Assembly (NCBI RefSeq): GCF_013184545.1
Contig: NZ_JAAOJA010000011.1
Location: 141,578 to 205,577, forward strand
DNA from: Pseudomonas tumuqii
Lineage (GTDB): Bacteria; Pseudomonadota; Gammaproteobacteria; Pseudomonadales; Pseudomonadaceae
Length of the DNA: 64,000 nt
Reading direction: 5' to 3'
Within the stretch, counting starts at the first letter, position 1. Every line of letters begins with the position of its first letter. Positions 32,763 to 40,599 of this stretch are shown piece by piece. A program made the position numbers and the translations under genes. The notes under the pieces were generated by a model that saw only the letters and a program-made list of their open reading frames with translations, made no database searches and was not told where the DNA came from.

Positions 32763-35700
32763 ATGAAAAGAATGCTGATTAACGCAACTCAACCCGAAGA
32801 GTTGCGTGTTGCTCTGGTCGATGGCCAACGCTTGTATGACCTGGACATAGAATCGGGCGCCCGCGAGCAGAAGAAGGCCAACATCTATAAAGGCCGCATC
32901 ACTCGCGTCGAACCCAGCCTCGAGGCCGCTTTTGTCGACTTCGGCTCGGAGCGCCACGGCTTTCTCCCCCTCAAAGAAATCTCCCGCGAATACTTCAGCA
33001 AGGCTACCGAGGGTCGCGTCAACATCAAAGACGTGCTCAAGGAAGGTCAGGAAGTCATCGTTCAGGTCGAAAAAGAGGAACGTGGCAACAAGGGCGCAGC
33101 CCTGACCACCTTCATCAGCCTGGCCGGTCGTTACCTGGTACTGATGCCGAACAACCCGCGTGCCGGCGGCATCTCGCGCCGCATCGAAGGCGAAGAGCGC
33201 AACGAACTGCGCGAAGCCCTCAATGGCCTGGTCGCCCCGAGCGACATGGGCCTGATCGTACGCACCGCCGGTCTCGGCCGTTCCAGCGAAGAAATGCAGT
33301 GGGACCTCGACTACCTGCTGCAACTGTGGAACGCCATCAAGGAAGCCTCACTCGATCGCGCCGCCCCCTTCCTGATTTACCAGGAAAGCAACGTGATCAT
33401 CCGCGCCATCCGCGACTACCTGCGCCAGGACATCGGCGAAGTGCTGGTCGACAGCGTCGAAGCGCAACAGGAAGCGCTCAGCTTCATCAACCAGGTGATG
33501 CCGCAGTACGCCAGCAAGATCAAGCTGTATGAAGACAGCGTGCCGCTGTTCAACCGCTTCCAGATCGAAAGCCAGATCGAAACCGCCTTCCAGCGCGAAG
33601 TGAAGTTGCCGTCCGGCGGCGCCATCGTGATCGACCCGACCGAAGCCCTGGTGTCCATCGACATCAACTCGGCGCGTGCGACCAAAGGCAGCGACATCGA
33701 AGAAACCGCGCTGCAAACCAACCTGGAAGCAGCCGAAGAAATCGCCCGTCAGCTGCGTTTGCGCGACATCGGCGGCCTGATCGTGATCGACTTCATCGAC
33801 ATGACGCCAGCCAAGAACCAGCGCGCCGTGGAAGAAAAGGTCCGCGAAAGCCTGGAAGCCGACCGCGCCCGCGTCCAGGTTGGCCGCATCTCGCGCTTCG
33901 GCCTGCTGGAAATGTCCCGTCAACGCCTGCGCCCGTCGCTTGGCGAAAGCAGCGGCATCGTCTGCCCGCGCTGCAACGGCCAAGGCATCATCCGTGATGT
34001 CGAATCGCTGTCCCTGGCGATCCTCCGTCTGATCGAAGAAGAAGCCCTGAAGGATCGCACCGCCGAGGTCCGCGCCCAGGTGCCGATCCCGGTTGCGGCC
34101 TTCCTGCTCAACGAGAAACGCAACTCGATCACCAAGATCGAACTGCGCAGCCGTGCACGCATCGTCATCCTGCCGAACGACCACCTGGAAACGCCGCACT
34201 TCGAAGTGCAGCGCATTCGTGACGACAGCCCGGAAGCACAATCCACCCAGTCCAGCTATGAAATGGCTGCCACCGAAGTGGAAGAAGTGCAACCGGCCGC
34301 CGCCACCCGCACCCTGGTTCGCCAGGAAGCGGCGATCAAGACCGCGCCACAGCGTACCGCACCGACACCCGCGGCCGAGGTCAGTGCCCCAGTAGTAGCC
34401 CCCGCCAGCCAACCGAGCCTGTTCAAGGGCCTGGTAAAATCGCTGGTCAGCCTGTTTGCCGGCAAGGAAGAGGAAGCAAAACCTGCGGTAATCGAGAAGA
34501 AAGCCAGCGAACGCCCGCAGCGTAGCGATGAGCGTCGTAATGGCCGCCAGCAGAACCGCAGCCGTGGCGGTCGCCGCGACGAAGAGCGCAAGCCACGTGA
34601 AGAGCGCGCTCCGCGTGAAGAACGGGCACCTCGCGAAGAGCGTCAGCCGCGCGTAGCGCGTGAAGAAGCGCAACCGCGCGAAGAACGCCAACCACGTGAA
34701 GCCGTTGAAGTTCGCGAGCCGCAGGAAGTCCGTCAATCGCGCCCACCGCGCGAAGGCCAGGAGAATCGCCGCGAGCGCAAGCCACGCGAAGAGCGTCCAG
34801 CCCGCGAACTGCGCGAGCCACTGGACGCAGCGCAAAGCGCTGACAGCAGCAGCGAGAGCAGCACTGCAGAAGTGCGTGCCGAGCGCCCTCAGCGTGAACC
34901 GCGCCAACCGCGCGCACCACGTGAAGAGCGCCAACCACGCCCTGAAACAGCTGCCGTTATCGACGATGAAGTACTGAGCAACGAAGACGCTCAGCCAGAC
35001 GATGAACCGGAAGGCGTAGAAGGTGAACGTCCGCGCCGCCGCTCGCGTGGCCAGCGTCGTCGCAGCAATCGCCGCGAGCGTCAAAGCGACGCCAGCGGCA
35101 ATGTGATCGAAGGCACTGAAGAAAGTAGCGAACCCCAGGCTGAAGCCACGATGCCACTGGTCGTAGCCGCAACCGTTGCCGCTGAAACAAGCGCAGAACT
35201 GGTCAGCGCCGAGCCCGTCGCGACCGAGCAAGTGGCTGAGGCAACTTCGGCGCAGGAGACTGCAGAGCCAGAGCTGCCAGTGGCCGAGCAACCCAGCGAA
35301 GCACGCACTACTGAAGCGGCTGAAGAAGCAACGGTAGAGACTGCCGAAGTCAGTGCGCCACCGGTCATCGAAGCAATCCCTGAGATCAGCACAGAAGCCG
35401 TCACTCCCGCGCCAAGCGAAGAGCCCGCCGAAGTGGCGGTCGACATCGTTGCCAGCGAGCCGGCTGCAGCAGCAATCACAGTGACCGAAACCGTCAGCGA
35501 AGCACCCGCAGAGATCGCAAGCATCGTACCGAGCGCTACAGGTCGCGCGCCGAACGATCCCCGCGAAGTGCGCCGCCGTCAACGCGAAGCCGAGCGCCTG
35601 GCGCGCGAAGCTGCCGAGACCGCAGCCGCTCAGCCAGCCGGCGCGGTAGAAGCAACCAGCCCAGCCGAACCGGCGGCTGAAGCTGCAGCCAGCGACGAAG

Positions 35701-35831
35701 CCACTGAAGCAACCCACGAAGCACCAGCGGCTGAGACCAGCGAGCCGGAGCGCACGCTGGTCAGCGTAATGGATGCCGAAACTGAAACTGAAAAGAATCA
35801 GAATGAGCATGCGGACAAACCGCACGCCTGA
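32763..35831 (+). CDS. rne: Ribonuclease E
   Basis: A 1022-residue endonuclease and degradosome scaffold. It starts MKRMLINATQPEELRVAL. The S1 domain is about 36-120. Catalytic Asp300 (SIDINSAR) and Asp343 (VIDFIDM) and zinc-link Cys401/Cys404 (CPRCNGQG) align with E. coli 303/346/404/407. The C-terminal half is disordered: an Arg/Glu-rich repeat region at about 610-735 (units of PREER) likely binds RNA, followed by a long acidic Ala/Glu/Thr tail. The frame 45 bp upstream is open but the conserved start is at 32763. Confidence 0.97.
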   Translation: MKRMLINATQPEELRVALVDGQRLYDLDIESGAREQKKANIYKGRITRVEPSLEAAFVDFGSERHGFLPLKEISREYFSKATEGRVNIKDVLKEGQEVIVQVEKEERGNKGAALTTFISLAGRYLVLMPNNPRAGGISRRIEGEERNELREALNGLVAPSDMGLIVRTAGLGRSSEEMQWDLDYLLQLWNAIKEASLDRAAPFLIYQESNVIIRAIRDYLRQDIGEVLVDSVEAQQEALSFINQVMPQYASKIKLYEDSVPLFNRFQIESQIETAFQREVKLPSGGAIVIDPTEALVSIDINSARATKGSDIEETALQTNLEAAEEIARQLRLRDIGGLIVIDFIDMTPAKNQRAVEEKVRESLEADRARVQVGRISRFGLLEMSRQRLRPSLGESSGIVCPRCNGQGIIRDVESLSLAILRLIEEEALKDRTAEVRAQVPIPVAAFLLNEKRNSITKIELRSRARIVILPNDHLETPHFEVQRIRDDSPEAQSTQSSYEMAATEVEEVQPAAATRTLVRQEAAIKTAPQRTAPTPAAEVSAPVVAPASQPSLFKGLVKSLVSLFAGKEEEAKPAVIEKKASERPQRSDERRNGRQQNRSRGGRRDEERKPREERAPREERAPREERQPRVAREEAQPREERQPREAVEVREPQEVRQSRPPREGQENRRERKPREERPARELREPLDAAQSADSSSESSTAEVRAERPQREPRQPRAPREERQPRPETAAVIDDEVLSNEDAQPDDEPEGVEGERPRRRSRGQRRRSNRRERQSDASGNVIEGTEESSEPQAEATMPLVVAATVAAETSAELVSAEPVATEQVAEATSAQETAEPELPVAEQPSEARTTEAAEEATVETAEVSAPPVIEAIPEISTEAVTPAPSEEPAEVAVDIVASEPAAAAITVTETVSEAPAEIASIVPSATGRAPNDPREVRRRQREAERLAREAAETAAAQPAGAVEATSPAEPAAEAAASDEATEATHEAPAAETSEPERTLVSVMDAETETEKNQNEHADKPHA

Positions 35832-35847
35832 GACTATTCAGCGCAAT

Positions 35848-35878
35848 AAAAAGGGGATGCTTCGGCATCCCCTTTTTT
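35848..35878 (+). terminator. Terminator of rne
   Basis: AAAAAGGGGATGC-TTCG-GCATCCCCTTTTTT: a 13-bp stem with a TTCG loop and U-run, 16 bp after the stop codon. It can also serve murB on the other strand. Confidence 0.92.
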
Positions 35879-35959
35879 ATGCTTCTGCCCACGCTACACG
35901 ACCAAACCCAACGGGATCATGGCTCGCAGGCATAGCCATCTCTTGGCGCCGAATACGGC

Positions 35960-36979
35960 TTAAAGCACGTTAGGCTCGATTTCCAGATCTACGGCAAAGC
36001 GCCGGAAAATATCCGCCTGGATACGCCGCGCCAACGCCAACAACTGCTGCCCGGTGGCCTGACCATAATTGACCAGCACCAGAGCCTGCAATCGATGCAC
36101 CCCGGCATCGCCCTCACGAAAGCCTTTCCAGCCAGCGCGCTCGATCAGCCAGCCAGCGGCCAGCTTGACCCGTCCATCGGCCTGCGGATACGCCACCAGA
36201 TCGGCATGTTCGGCGCTCAAGCGCTGCGCCAGCTCAACTGCAACCATAGGGTTCTTGAAAAAACTGCCGGCGTTACCCAGCACCGCCGGATCCGGCAATT
36301 TCTCGCTGCGAATCGCACAGATCGCCTGGCTGACATCGACAGCCGTCGGCGCCGTCACCCCCTGCTCCACCAGGCGCTGACGCAGTGGACCGTAGTCGAG
36401 ATGCAACGCGGCCGTACGGCTCAAGGCGAAGCGTACGCGCAGGATCACCCAGCGTCCTGCTTCCTGCTTGAACAGGCTGTCGCGATAGGCGAAGCCACAG
36501 TCGGCCAGGGAAAATTCGCGCAGCTCGCCGCTGCGGCGATCCAGGGCGGTCAAGCCGGCGAACAGGTCTTTCAGCTCGACACCATAGGCACCAATATTCT
36601 GCATCGGTGCGGCGCCGACCGTACCCGGGATCAGGCTGAGGTTTTCCAGGCCAACCAAACCCTGCTGCAGCGTCCACTGCACGAAGGGGTGCCACGGCTC
36701 GCCGGCCTCAGCCTCGACCAGCACCCGCTCGCCGTCATCCTGCAACACGCGAATGCCGCGGCTGGCCATGCGCAGCACCAGCGCCTCGACGTCGGCGGTC
36801 AGCAGCATATTGCTGCCACCGCCGAGCAACAGCACGGGCAACAGCTGCTGTTGTGCATAAGCCAACGCCTCACGCACCTGATCGTCGTCATGCGCCTCGG
36901 CAAACCAGCGCGCCGCAACATCCACGGCGAAGCTGTTATAGGCCTTGAGCGAAACCAGCGGCAGAACATTGAGACTCAT
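35960..36979 (-). CDS. murB: UDP-N-acetylenolpyruvoylglucosamine reductase
   Basis: A 339-residue FAD enzyme of peptidoglycan precursor synthesis, type I. FAD motifs are LLGGGSNMLL (51-60) and IPGTVGAAPMQNIGAYG. Active-site residues are Arg166 (YRDSLF), Ser239 (GNAGSFFKNP) and Glu335 (IEPNVL), corresponding to Arg159/Ser229/Glu325 of E. coli. It overlaps the phosphatase gene by 4 bp. Confidence 0.96.
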   Translation of the reverse strand: MSLNVLPLVSLKAYNSFAVDVAARWFAEAHDDDQVREALAYAQQQLLPVLLLGGGSNMLLTADVEALVLRMASRGIRVLQDDGERVLVEAEAGEPWHPFVQWTLQQGLVGLENLSLIPGTVGAAPMQNIGAYGVELKDLFAGLTALDRRSGELREFSLADCGFAYRDSLFKQEAGRWVILRVRFALSRTAALHLDYGPLRQRLVEQGVTAPTAVDVSQAICAIRSEKLPDPAVLGNAGSFFKNPMVAVELAQRLSAEHADLVAYPQADGRVKLAAGWLIERAGWKGFREGDAGVHRLQALVLVNYGQATGQQLLALARRIQADIFRRFAVDLEIEPNVL

Positions 36980-37440
36980 AGTCGCCCCCGCAGCTCGCGG
37001 AGCAAGCCATCGCAGGCCTGCTCGAGCAGATCCAACACCTGCTCGAAACCTTCCTCGCCACCGTAATAAGGGTCCGGCACCTCATCCAGCGCCAGGTCAT
37101 AGCGGCGCAGGAACAGATCCAGCTCGGCCATGGCGTCGCCTGGACGCATGCGCCGCAGGTGTTCCAGATTGCTGTTATCCATGGCCAGAATCAGATCGAA
37201 ACGCCTGAAATCACTGGCGCAGACCTGACGCCCGCGCAGGGCGGAAAGATCATAACCGCGCAACTGCGCCGCTTGCCGAGTGCGGCTGTCCGGCGGCTTG
37301 CCCACATGCCAATCGCCGGTGCCGGCGGAATCGACCACGACGCCCTCCTCCAGCCCCAGTTCACGCAACTTGTGCCGCAGCACCGCCTCGGCAGTAGGCG
37401 AGCGGCAGATATTGCCCAGGCAGACAAACAGGATCCTCAT
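36976..37440 (-). CDS. Low-molecular-weight protein tyrosine phosphatase
   Basis: A 154-residue phosphatase. The P-loop is CLGNICRS (Cys7, Arg13), and the general acid Asp123 is in VPDPYYGG. The start at 37440 (MRILFVCLGN) shares its last base with the kdsB stop; the open frame extends upstream inside kdsB but has no similarity there. Target protein unknown; LMW-PTPs near envelope genes sometimes act on polysaccharide co-polymerases, but none is adjacent. Confidence 0.93.
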   Translation of the reverse strand: MRILFVCLGNICRSPTAEAVLRHKLRELGLEEGVVVDSAGTGDWHVGKPPDSRTRQAAQLRGYDLSALRGRQVCASDFRRFDLILAMDNSNLEHLRRMRPGDAMAELDLFLRRYDLALDEVPDPYYGGEEGFEQVLDLLEQACDGLLRELRGRL

Positions 37441-38204
37441 CAAGCCCCCAACAGTCGGCGCACGCGCTCTAGATCTTCCCGGGTATCGACCCCAGCCGGC
37501 GGGGCCTGCAGGGCATCGGCGACATGGATGCGCACCCCATGCCAGAGCGCGCGCAGCTGCTCCAGGCACTCGGTGTCTTCCAGCCAGCAAGGCCCCCAGG
37601 CGACGAAATCGTGGAGGAACTGCGCGCGGTAGGCATAGATGCCGATATGCCGACGGTAGGGCACGTTGGCCGGCAACTGCTCGCGACTTACGGCAAAAGC
37701 ATCGCGCGCCCAGGGTAACGGGGCACGGCTGAAGGTCAGCGCCAGGCCATGGCGATCGCTCGCGACCTTGACCACGTTGGGATTGAACAGCGCAGCCACA
37801 TCGTCGATCGGTTCGGCCAGGGTGGCGATCGCCGCCTGCGGGTTGGCCGCCAAGTTGGCCGCCACCTGATCGATGATCGCCGGTGGAATCAGCGGTTCGT
37901 CGCCCTGCACGTTGACCACGATGGCATCGGGCGCCAGCCCCAGCACGGCGGCCACTTCGGCCAGGCGATCGGTGCCGGAGTTGTGGTCGATACGGGTCAA
38001 CAGCACTTCGGCGCCGAAACCGCGGCAGGCCTCGACGATGCGCGCATCGTCGGTCGCCACCACCACCTGCCGGGCGCTGCTTTTACCCGCCTGTTCCCAG
38101 ACATGCTGGATCATCGGTTTGCCGGCAATGTCCTGCAGCGGCTTGCCGGGCAGACGGCTGGAGGCGTAACGCGCCGGGATCACAACGGTAAAAGCGTCGT
38201 TCAT
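37440..38204 (-). CDS. kdsB: CMP-KDO synthetase
   Basis: A 254-residue cytidylyltransferase that activates KDO for lipopolysaccharide. VVIPARYASSRLPGKPLQDI at the N-terminus, VVVATDD, EVLLTRIDHNSGTDRLAE and NVQGDEPLI are diagnostic. The start adjoins the stop of the Trm112-like gene with no gap. Confidence 0.97.
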   Translation of the reverse strand: MNDAFTVVIPARYASSRLPGKPLQDIAGKPMIQHVWEQAGKSSARQVVVATDDARIVEACRGFGAEVLLTRIDHNSGTDRLAEVAAVLGLAPDAIVVNVQGDEPLIPPAIIDQVAANLAANPQAAIATLAEPIDDVAALFNPNVVKVASDRHGLALTFSRAPLPWARDAFAVSREQLPANVPYRRHIGIYAYRAQFLHDFVAWGPCWLEDTECLEQLRALWHGVRIHVADALQAPPAGVDTREDLERVRRLLGA

Positions 38205-38390
38205 TTACTTGTCCAGACGCTCGTCGACGTTGAGGGTACGGGCTTCGCTTTCCAGCATCACCGGGATGCCGTCACGCACCGGAAAGGCCAGGCCATCGGC
38301 CTTGCAGATCAGCTCGGACTTGTCGGCGGCGAGCTTGAGCGGGCCCTTGCACAGTGGGCAGGCCAAGATATCGAGTAATTTCGGGTCCAT
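38205..38390 (-). CDS. Trm112-like zinc-ribbon protein (YcaR family)
   Basis: A 61-residue protein: MDPKLLDILACPLCKGPL with a CxxC pair, a later single Cys (LICKADGLAFPVRDGIPVML) and an acidic end. This family sits between lpxK and kdsB in many gamma-proteobacteria. AGGA lies 6 nt before the ATG. Bacterial role unclear. Confidence 0.92.
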   Translation of the reverse strand: MDPKLLDILACPLCKGPLKLAADKSELICKADGLAFPVRDGIPVMLESEARTLNVDERLDK

Positions 38391-38451
38391 GGGAGATCCT
38401 TGCTGTAGAGCGGCTGCAATGAATGGGACGGCGCTCGCCATAGCCGCTGGC

Positions 38452-39456
38452 TTAGCGAGCGAGAGGCAGCAAAGCGGTCAATTGCGCATCGAACCAGGCA
38501 ATGAAGGCCGCCGAGGGCTCGGCATCCACCACCAGGTACCACCAGTCATCGGCGGCAAAAGCCCGGCATTTAACCGCATCCTTTTCCGTCATGACCACAG
38601 GCAACGCCGGGCTGAATTTCAGCAGCTCGGCGCTGAACTGCGCATGGTCGGCAAAAGCATGCGGAATCGGCCGCCAGTGTAGCGTTTCGAGCGTATCGAA
38701 GAAACGCTGAGGGTTACCGATGCCGGCGACGGCATGCAGCTGCTGTTGCGGCGAGAAATGCGTCAGCGGGTACTGCTCGCCACTGCGCAGGTTGACCAGG
38801 GCGCGCGGACGCAAGCCGAAGGCGTAACCACCCTGCGGATCGCTGCTGGCACCGTTGTAGAGCAGCGCATCGACACTCAACAGGCGCTCGACCGGCTCGC
38901 GCAACGGCCCGGCGGGCAGACAACGTGCATTGCCCAGGCCGCGCGCTGCATCGATCAGCACCAGTTCCAGATCACGGGCCAGGCGATAGTGCTGCAAGCC
39001 GTCGTCACTGAGAATCAGATCCAGCGGCTCCGCTGCCAGCAAGGCAGCCACCGCACGCCCGCGATCGGGGTCGATCATCAAGGGCACAGCACTGCGCTGG
39101 ACGATCAGCAGCGGCTCGTCGCCGGCAACGCCGGGGCTTTGATCGGCTTGCACCCGCCAAGGCAATTGCGGCGGTTTGGCGCCGTAGCCACGACTGACCA
39201 CGCCGACCCTGAGGCCACGCTGGCGGCAATGTTCGATCAACCAGAGGATCAGTGGGGTCTTGCCAGTGCCGCCGACGGTGATATTGCCCACCACCACGAC
39301 CGGCACCGGAGCGCGGTATATCTTGCCCTCCCCCGCGAGGAAGCGTGCACGCTTGCGCTTTACCACCGCACGGTAGAGACCCTCGAATGGCCGCAGCAGG
39401 GTCAGCGCCGGGTGCCCGGCATACCAGGCCGCGAGCAGCCGGTCGGATAGACTCAT
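38452..39456 (-). CDS. lpxK: Tetraacyldisaccharide 4'-kinase
   Basis: A 334-residue inner-membrane-associated kinase of lipid A synthesis. Walker A is GNITVGGTGKTPLI (58-71). VGVVSRGYGAK, SDDGLQHYRLARDLELVLID and VTMTEKDAVKC-type sequence (VMTEKDAVKCR) are conserved. It starts at 39456 (MSLSDRLLAAWY), 13 bp after exbD. The order exbB-exbD-lpxK-ycaR-kdsB is the usual pseudomonad arrangement. Confidence 0.96.
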   Translation of the reverse strand: MSLSDRLLAAWYAGHPALTLLRPFEGLYRAVVKRKRARFLAGEGKIYRAPVPVVVVGNITVGGTGKTPLILWLIEHCRQRGLRVGVVSRGYGAKPPQLPWRVQADQSPGVAGDEPLLIVQRSAVPLMIDPDRGRAVAALLAAEPLDLILSDDGLQHYRLARDLELVLIDAARGLGNARCLPAGPLREPVERLLSVDALLYNGASSDPQGGYAFGLRPRALVNLRSGEQYPLTHFSPQQQLHAVAGIGNPQRFFDTLETLHWRPIPHAFADHAQFSAELLKFSPALPVVMTEKDAVKCRAFAADDWWYLVVDAEPSAAFIAWFDAQLTALLPLAR

Positions 39457-39469
39457 CGGCGCACGTTCC

Positions 39470-39898
39470 TCAAGGCGTGGCCTGCGCCTCGACCGTGGTG
39501 ATGCGCAGGTGGGCAAAGCCCAACTTGCCGGCGGCGTCCATGGCCGTGATCACCGCCTGATGGGGGGTCTTGCCATCGGCACTAATGGTCAGCGGCAGGC
39601 TGTTATCACCCGCCGATTCCTTTTGCAGCGCCGCCATCAAGCCATCCAGATCACTTTTCAGCAGTTGCTTGCCATTCAGCGAATAACTGCCGTCGACGGC
39701 GATCAGTACCTCCAACTGTTTGAGCTCGGTCTGCTCCGGCGGCGTGCCACTGGCGGCCTCGGGCAGATCGACCTTGAGCTGGGTCTCACGGGTGAAGGTG
39801 GTGGTGACCACAAAAAACAAGAGCAGGATGAACACCACGTCGATCAGCGAAGCCAGGTTGATCTCGACGTTCTCCCGCGGTTTGCGCCGGAATTTCAC
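39470..39898 (-). CDS. exbD: ExbD/TolR-family energy transducer
   Basis: A 142-residue protein with one transmembrane helix (about 16-37, NLASLIDVVFILLLFFVVTT). The conserved Asp in LIDVVF lies at the start of the helix and is needed for proton-coupled work. A periplasmic domain follows. It overlaps exbB by 4 bp. With ExbB it powers TonB or a similar system; no tonB gene is adjacent. Confidence 0.93.
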   Translation of the reverse strand: MKFRRKPRENVEINLASLIDVVFILLLFFVVTTTFTRETQLKVDLPEAASGTPPEQTELKQLEVLIAVDGSYSLNGKQLLKSDLDGLMAALQKESAGDNSLPLTISADGKTPHQAVITAMDAAGKLGFAHLRITTVEAQATP

Positions 39899-40527
39899 GC
39901 CTTGCCCTCAGCAAAATCGACATCACGATCACCTTGCACCACTTCCACCAGCTTGATCGCTTCCTGTTCCATACCGACCACCAGCTCATCGACCCGGCGC
40001 TGCAGGTAACGGTGAAAGAACAACGCTGGAATGGCCACCATCAAACCGGCCGCCGTAGTGATCAATGCCTTGGAAATACCCGCGGCGAGCAGCGCCGCAT
40101 TGGCCATGCCCGAACCCATGAAGGAGCTGAAGATCTCGATCATGCCCAGCACGGTACCGAGCAACCCGAGCAGCGGCGCGATACCGGCAATAGTACCCAG
40201 GGCATTGAGGTAGCGCTCCAGATCGTGAATAACACGTGCGGCCGCCTCTTCGATGCACTCTTTCATGATCTCGCGACCATGCTTGGAGTTGGCCAGGCCG
40301 GCAGCCAGAATCTGTCCCAAGGGCGAGTTGGCACGCAACTCCTTGAGCTTCTGGTTGTTCAGCTTTTTATCCTTGATCCAGCGCCACACCTGACCGAGTA
40401 GGTGTGGCGGTGTGATACGGCTGGGCCGCAGCGTCCACAGACGCTCGGCAATAATGCCGACCGCAACGATAGAGCAGAGCATGATCGGCAGCATTATCCA
40501 GCCGCCAGCTTTAACCAGTTCCCACAC
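39895..40527 (-). CDS. exbB: ExbB/TolQ-family proton channel protein
   Basis: A 211-residue protein with three transmembrane helices: about 7-27, then NALGTIAGIAPLLGLLGTVLGMIEIF, then KALITTAAGLMVAIPALFFHRYL. These are the MotA/TolQ/ExbB signature segments. The GTG start at 40527 has AAGGGG 10 nt upstream and gives VWELVKAGGWIMLP. First gene of exbB-exbD-lpxK. TolQ is a possible alternative name, but there is no tol-pal cluster here. Confidence 0.92.
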   Translation of the reverse strand: MWELVKAGGWIMLPIMLCSIVAVGIIAERLWTLRPSRITPPHLLGQVWRWIKDKKLNNQKLKELRANSPLGQILAAGLANSKHGREIMKECIEEAAARVIHDLERYLNALGTIAGIAPLLGLLGTVLGMIEIFSSFMGSGMANAALLAAGISKALITTAAGLMVAIPALFFHRYLQRRVDELVVGMEQEAIKLVEVVQGDRDVDFAEGKA

Positions 40528-40599
40528 GGTGGCACATCCCCTTTGGAAAAGTGGCGCCACTCTAGCATAGGGGCGACATGTCGCCGACCGCCGCTGTTC

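Noticed and set aside
33348..35825. An 825-codon open frame antisense to rne
   Set aside because: Phe/Ala/Leu/Arg-rich product caused by the repetitive RNase E tail; no domain or start signal.
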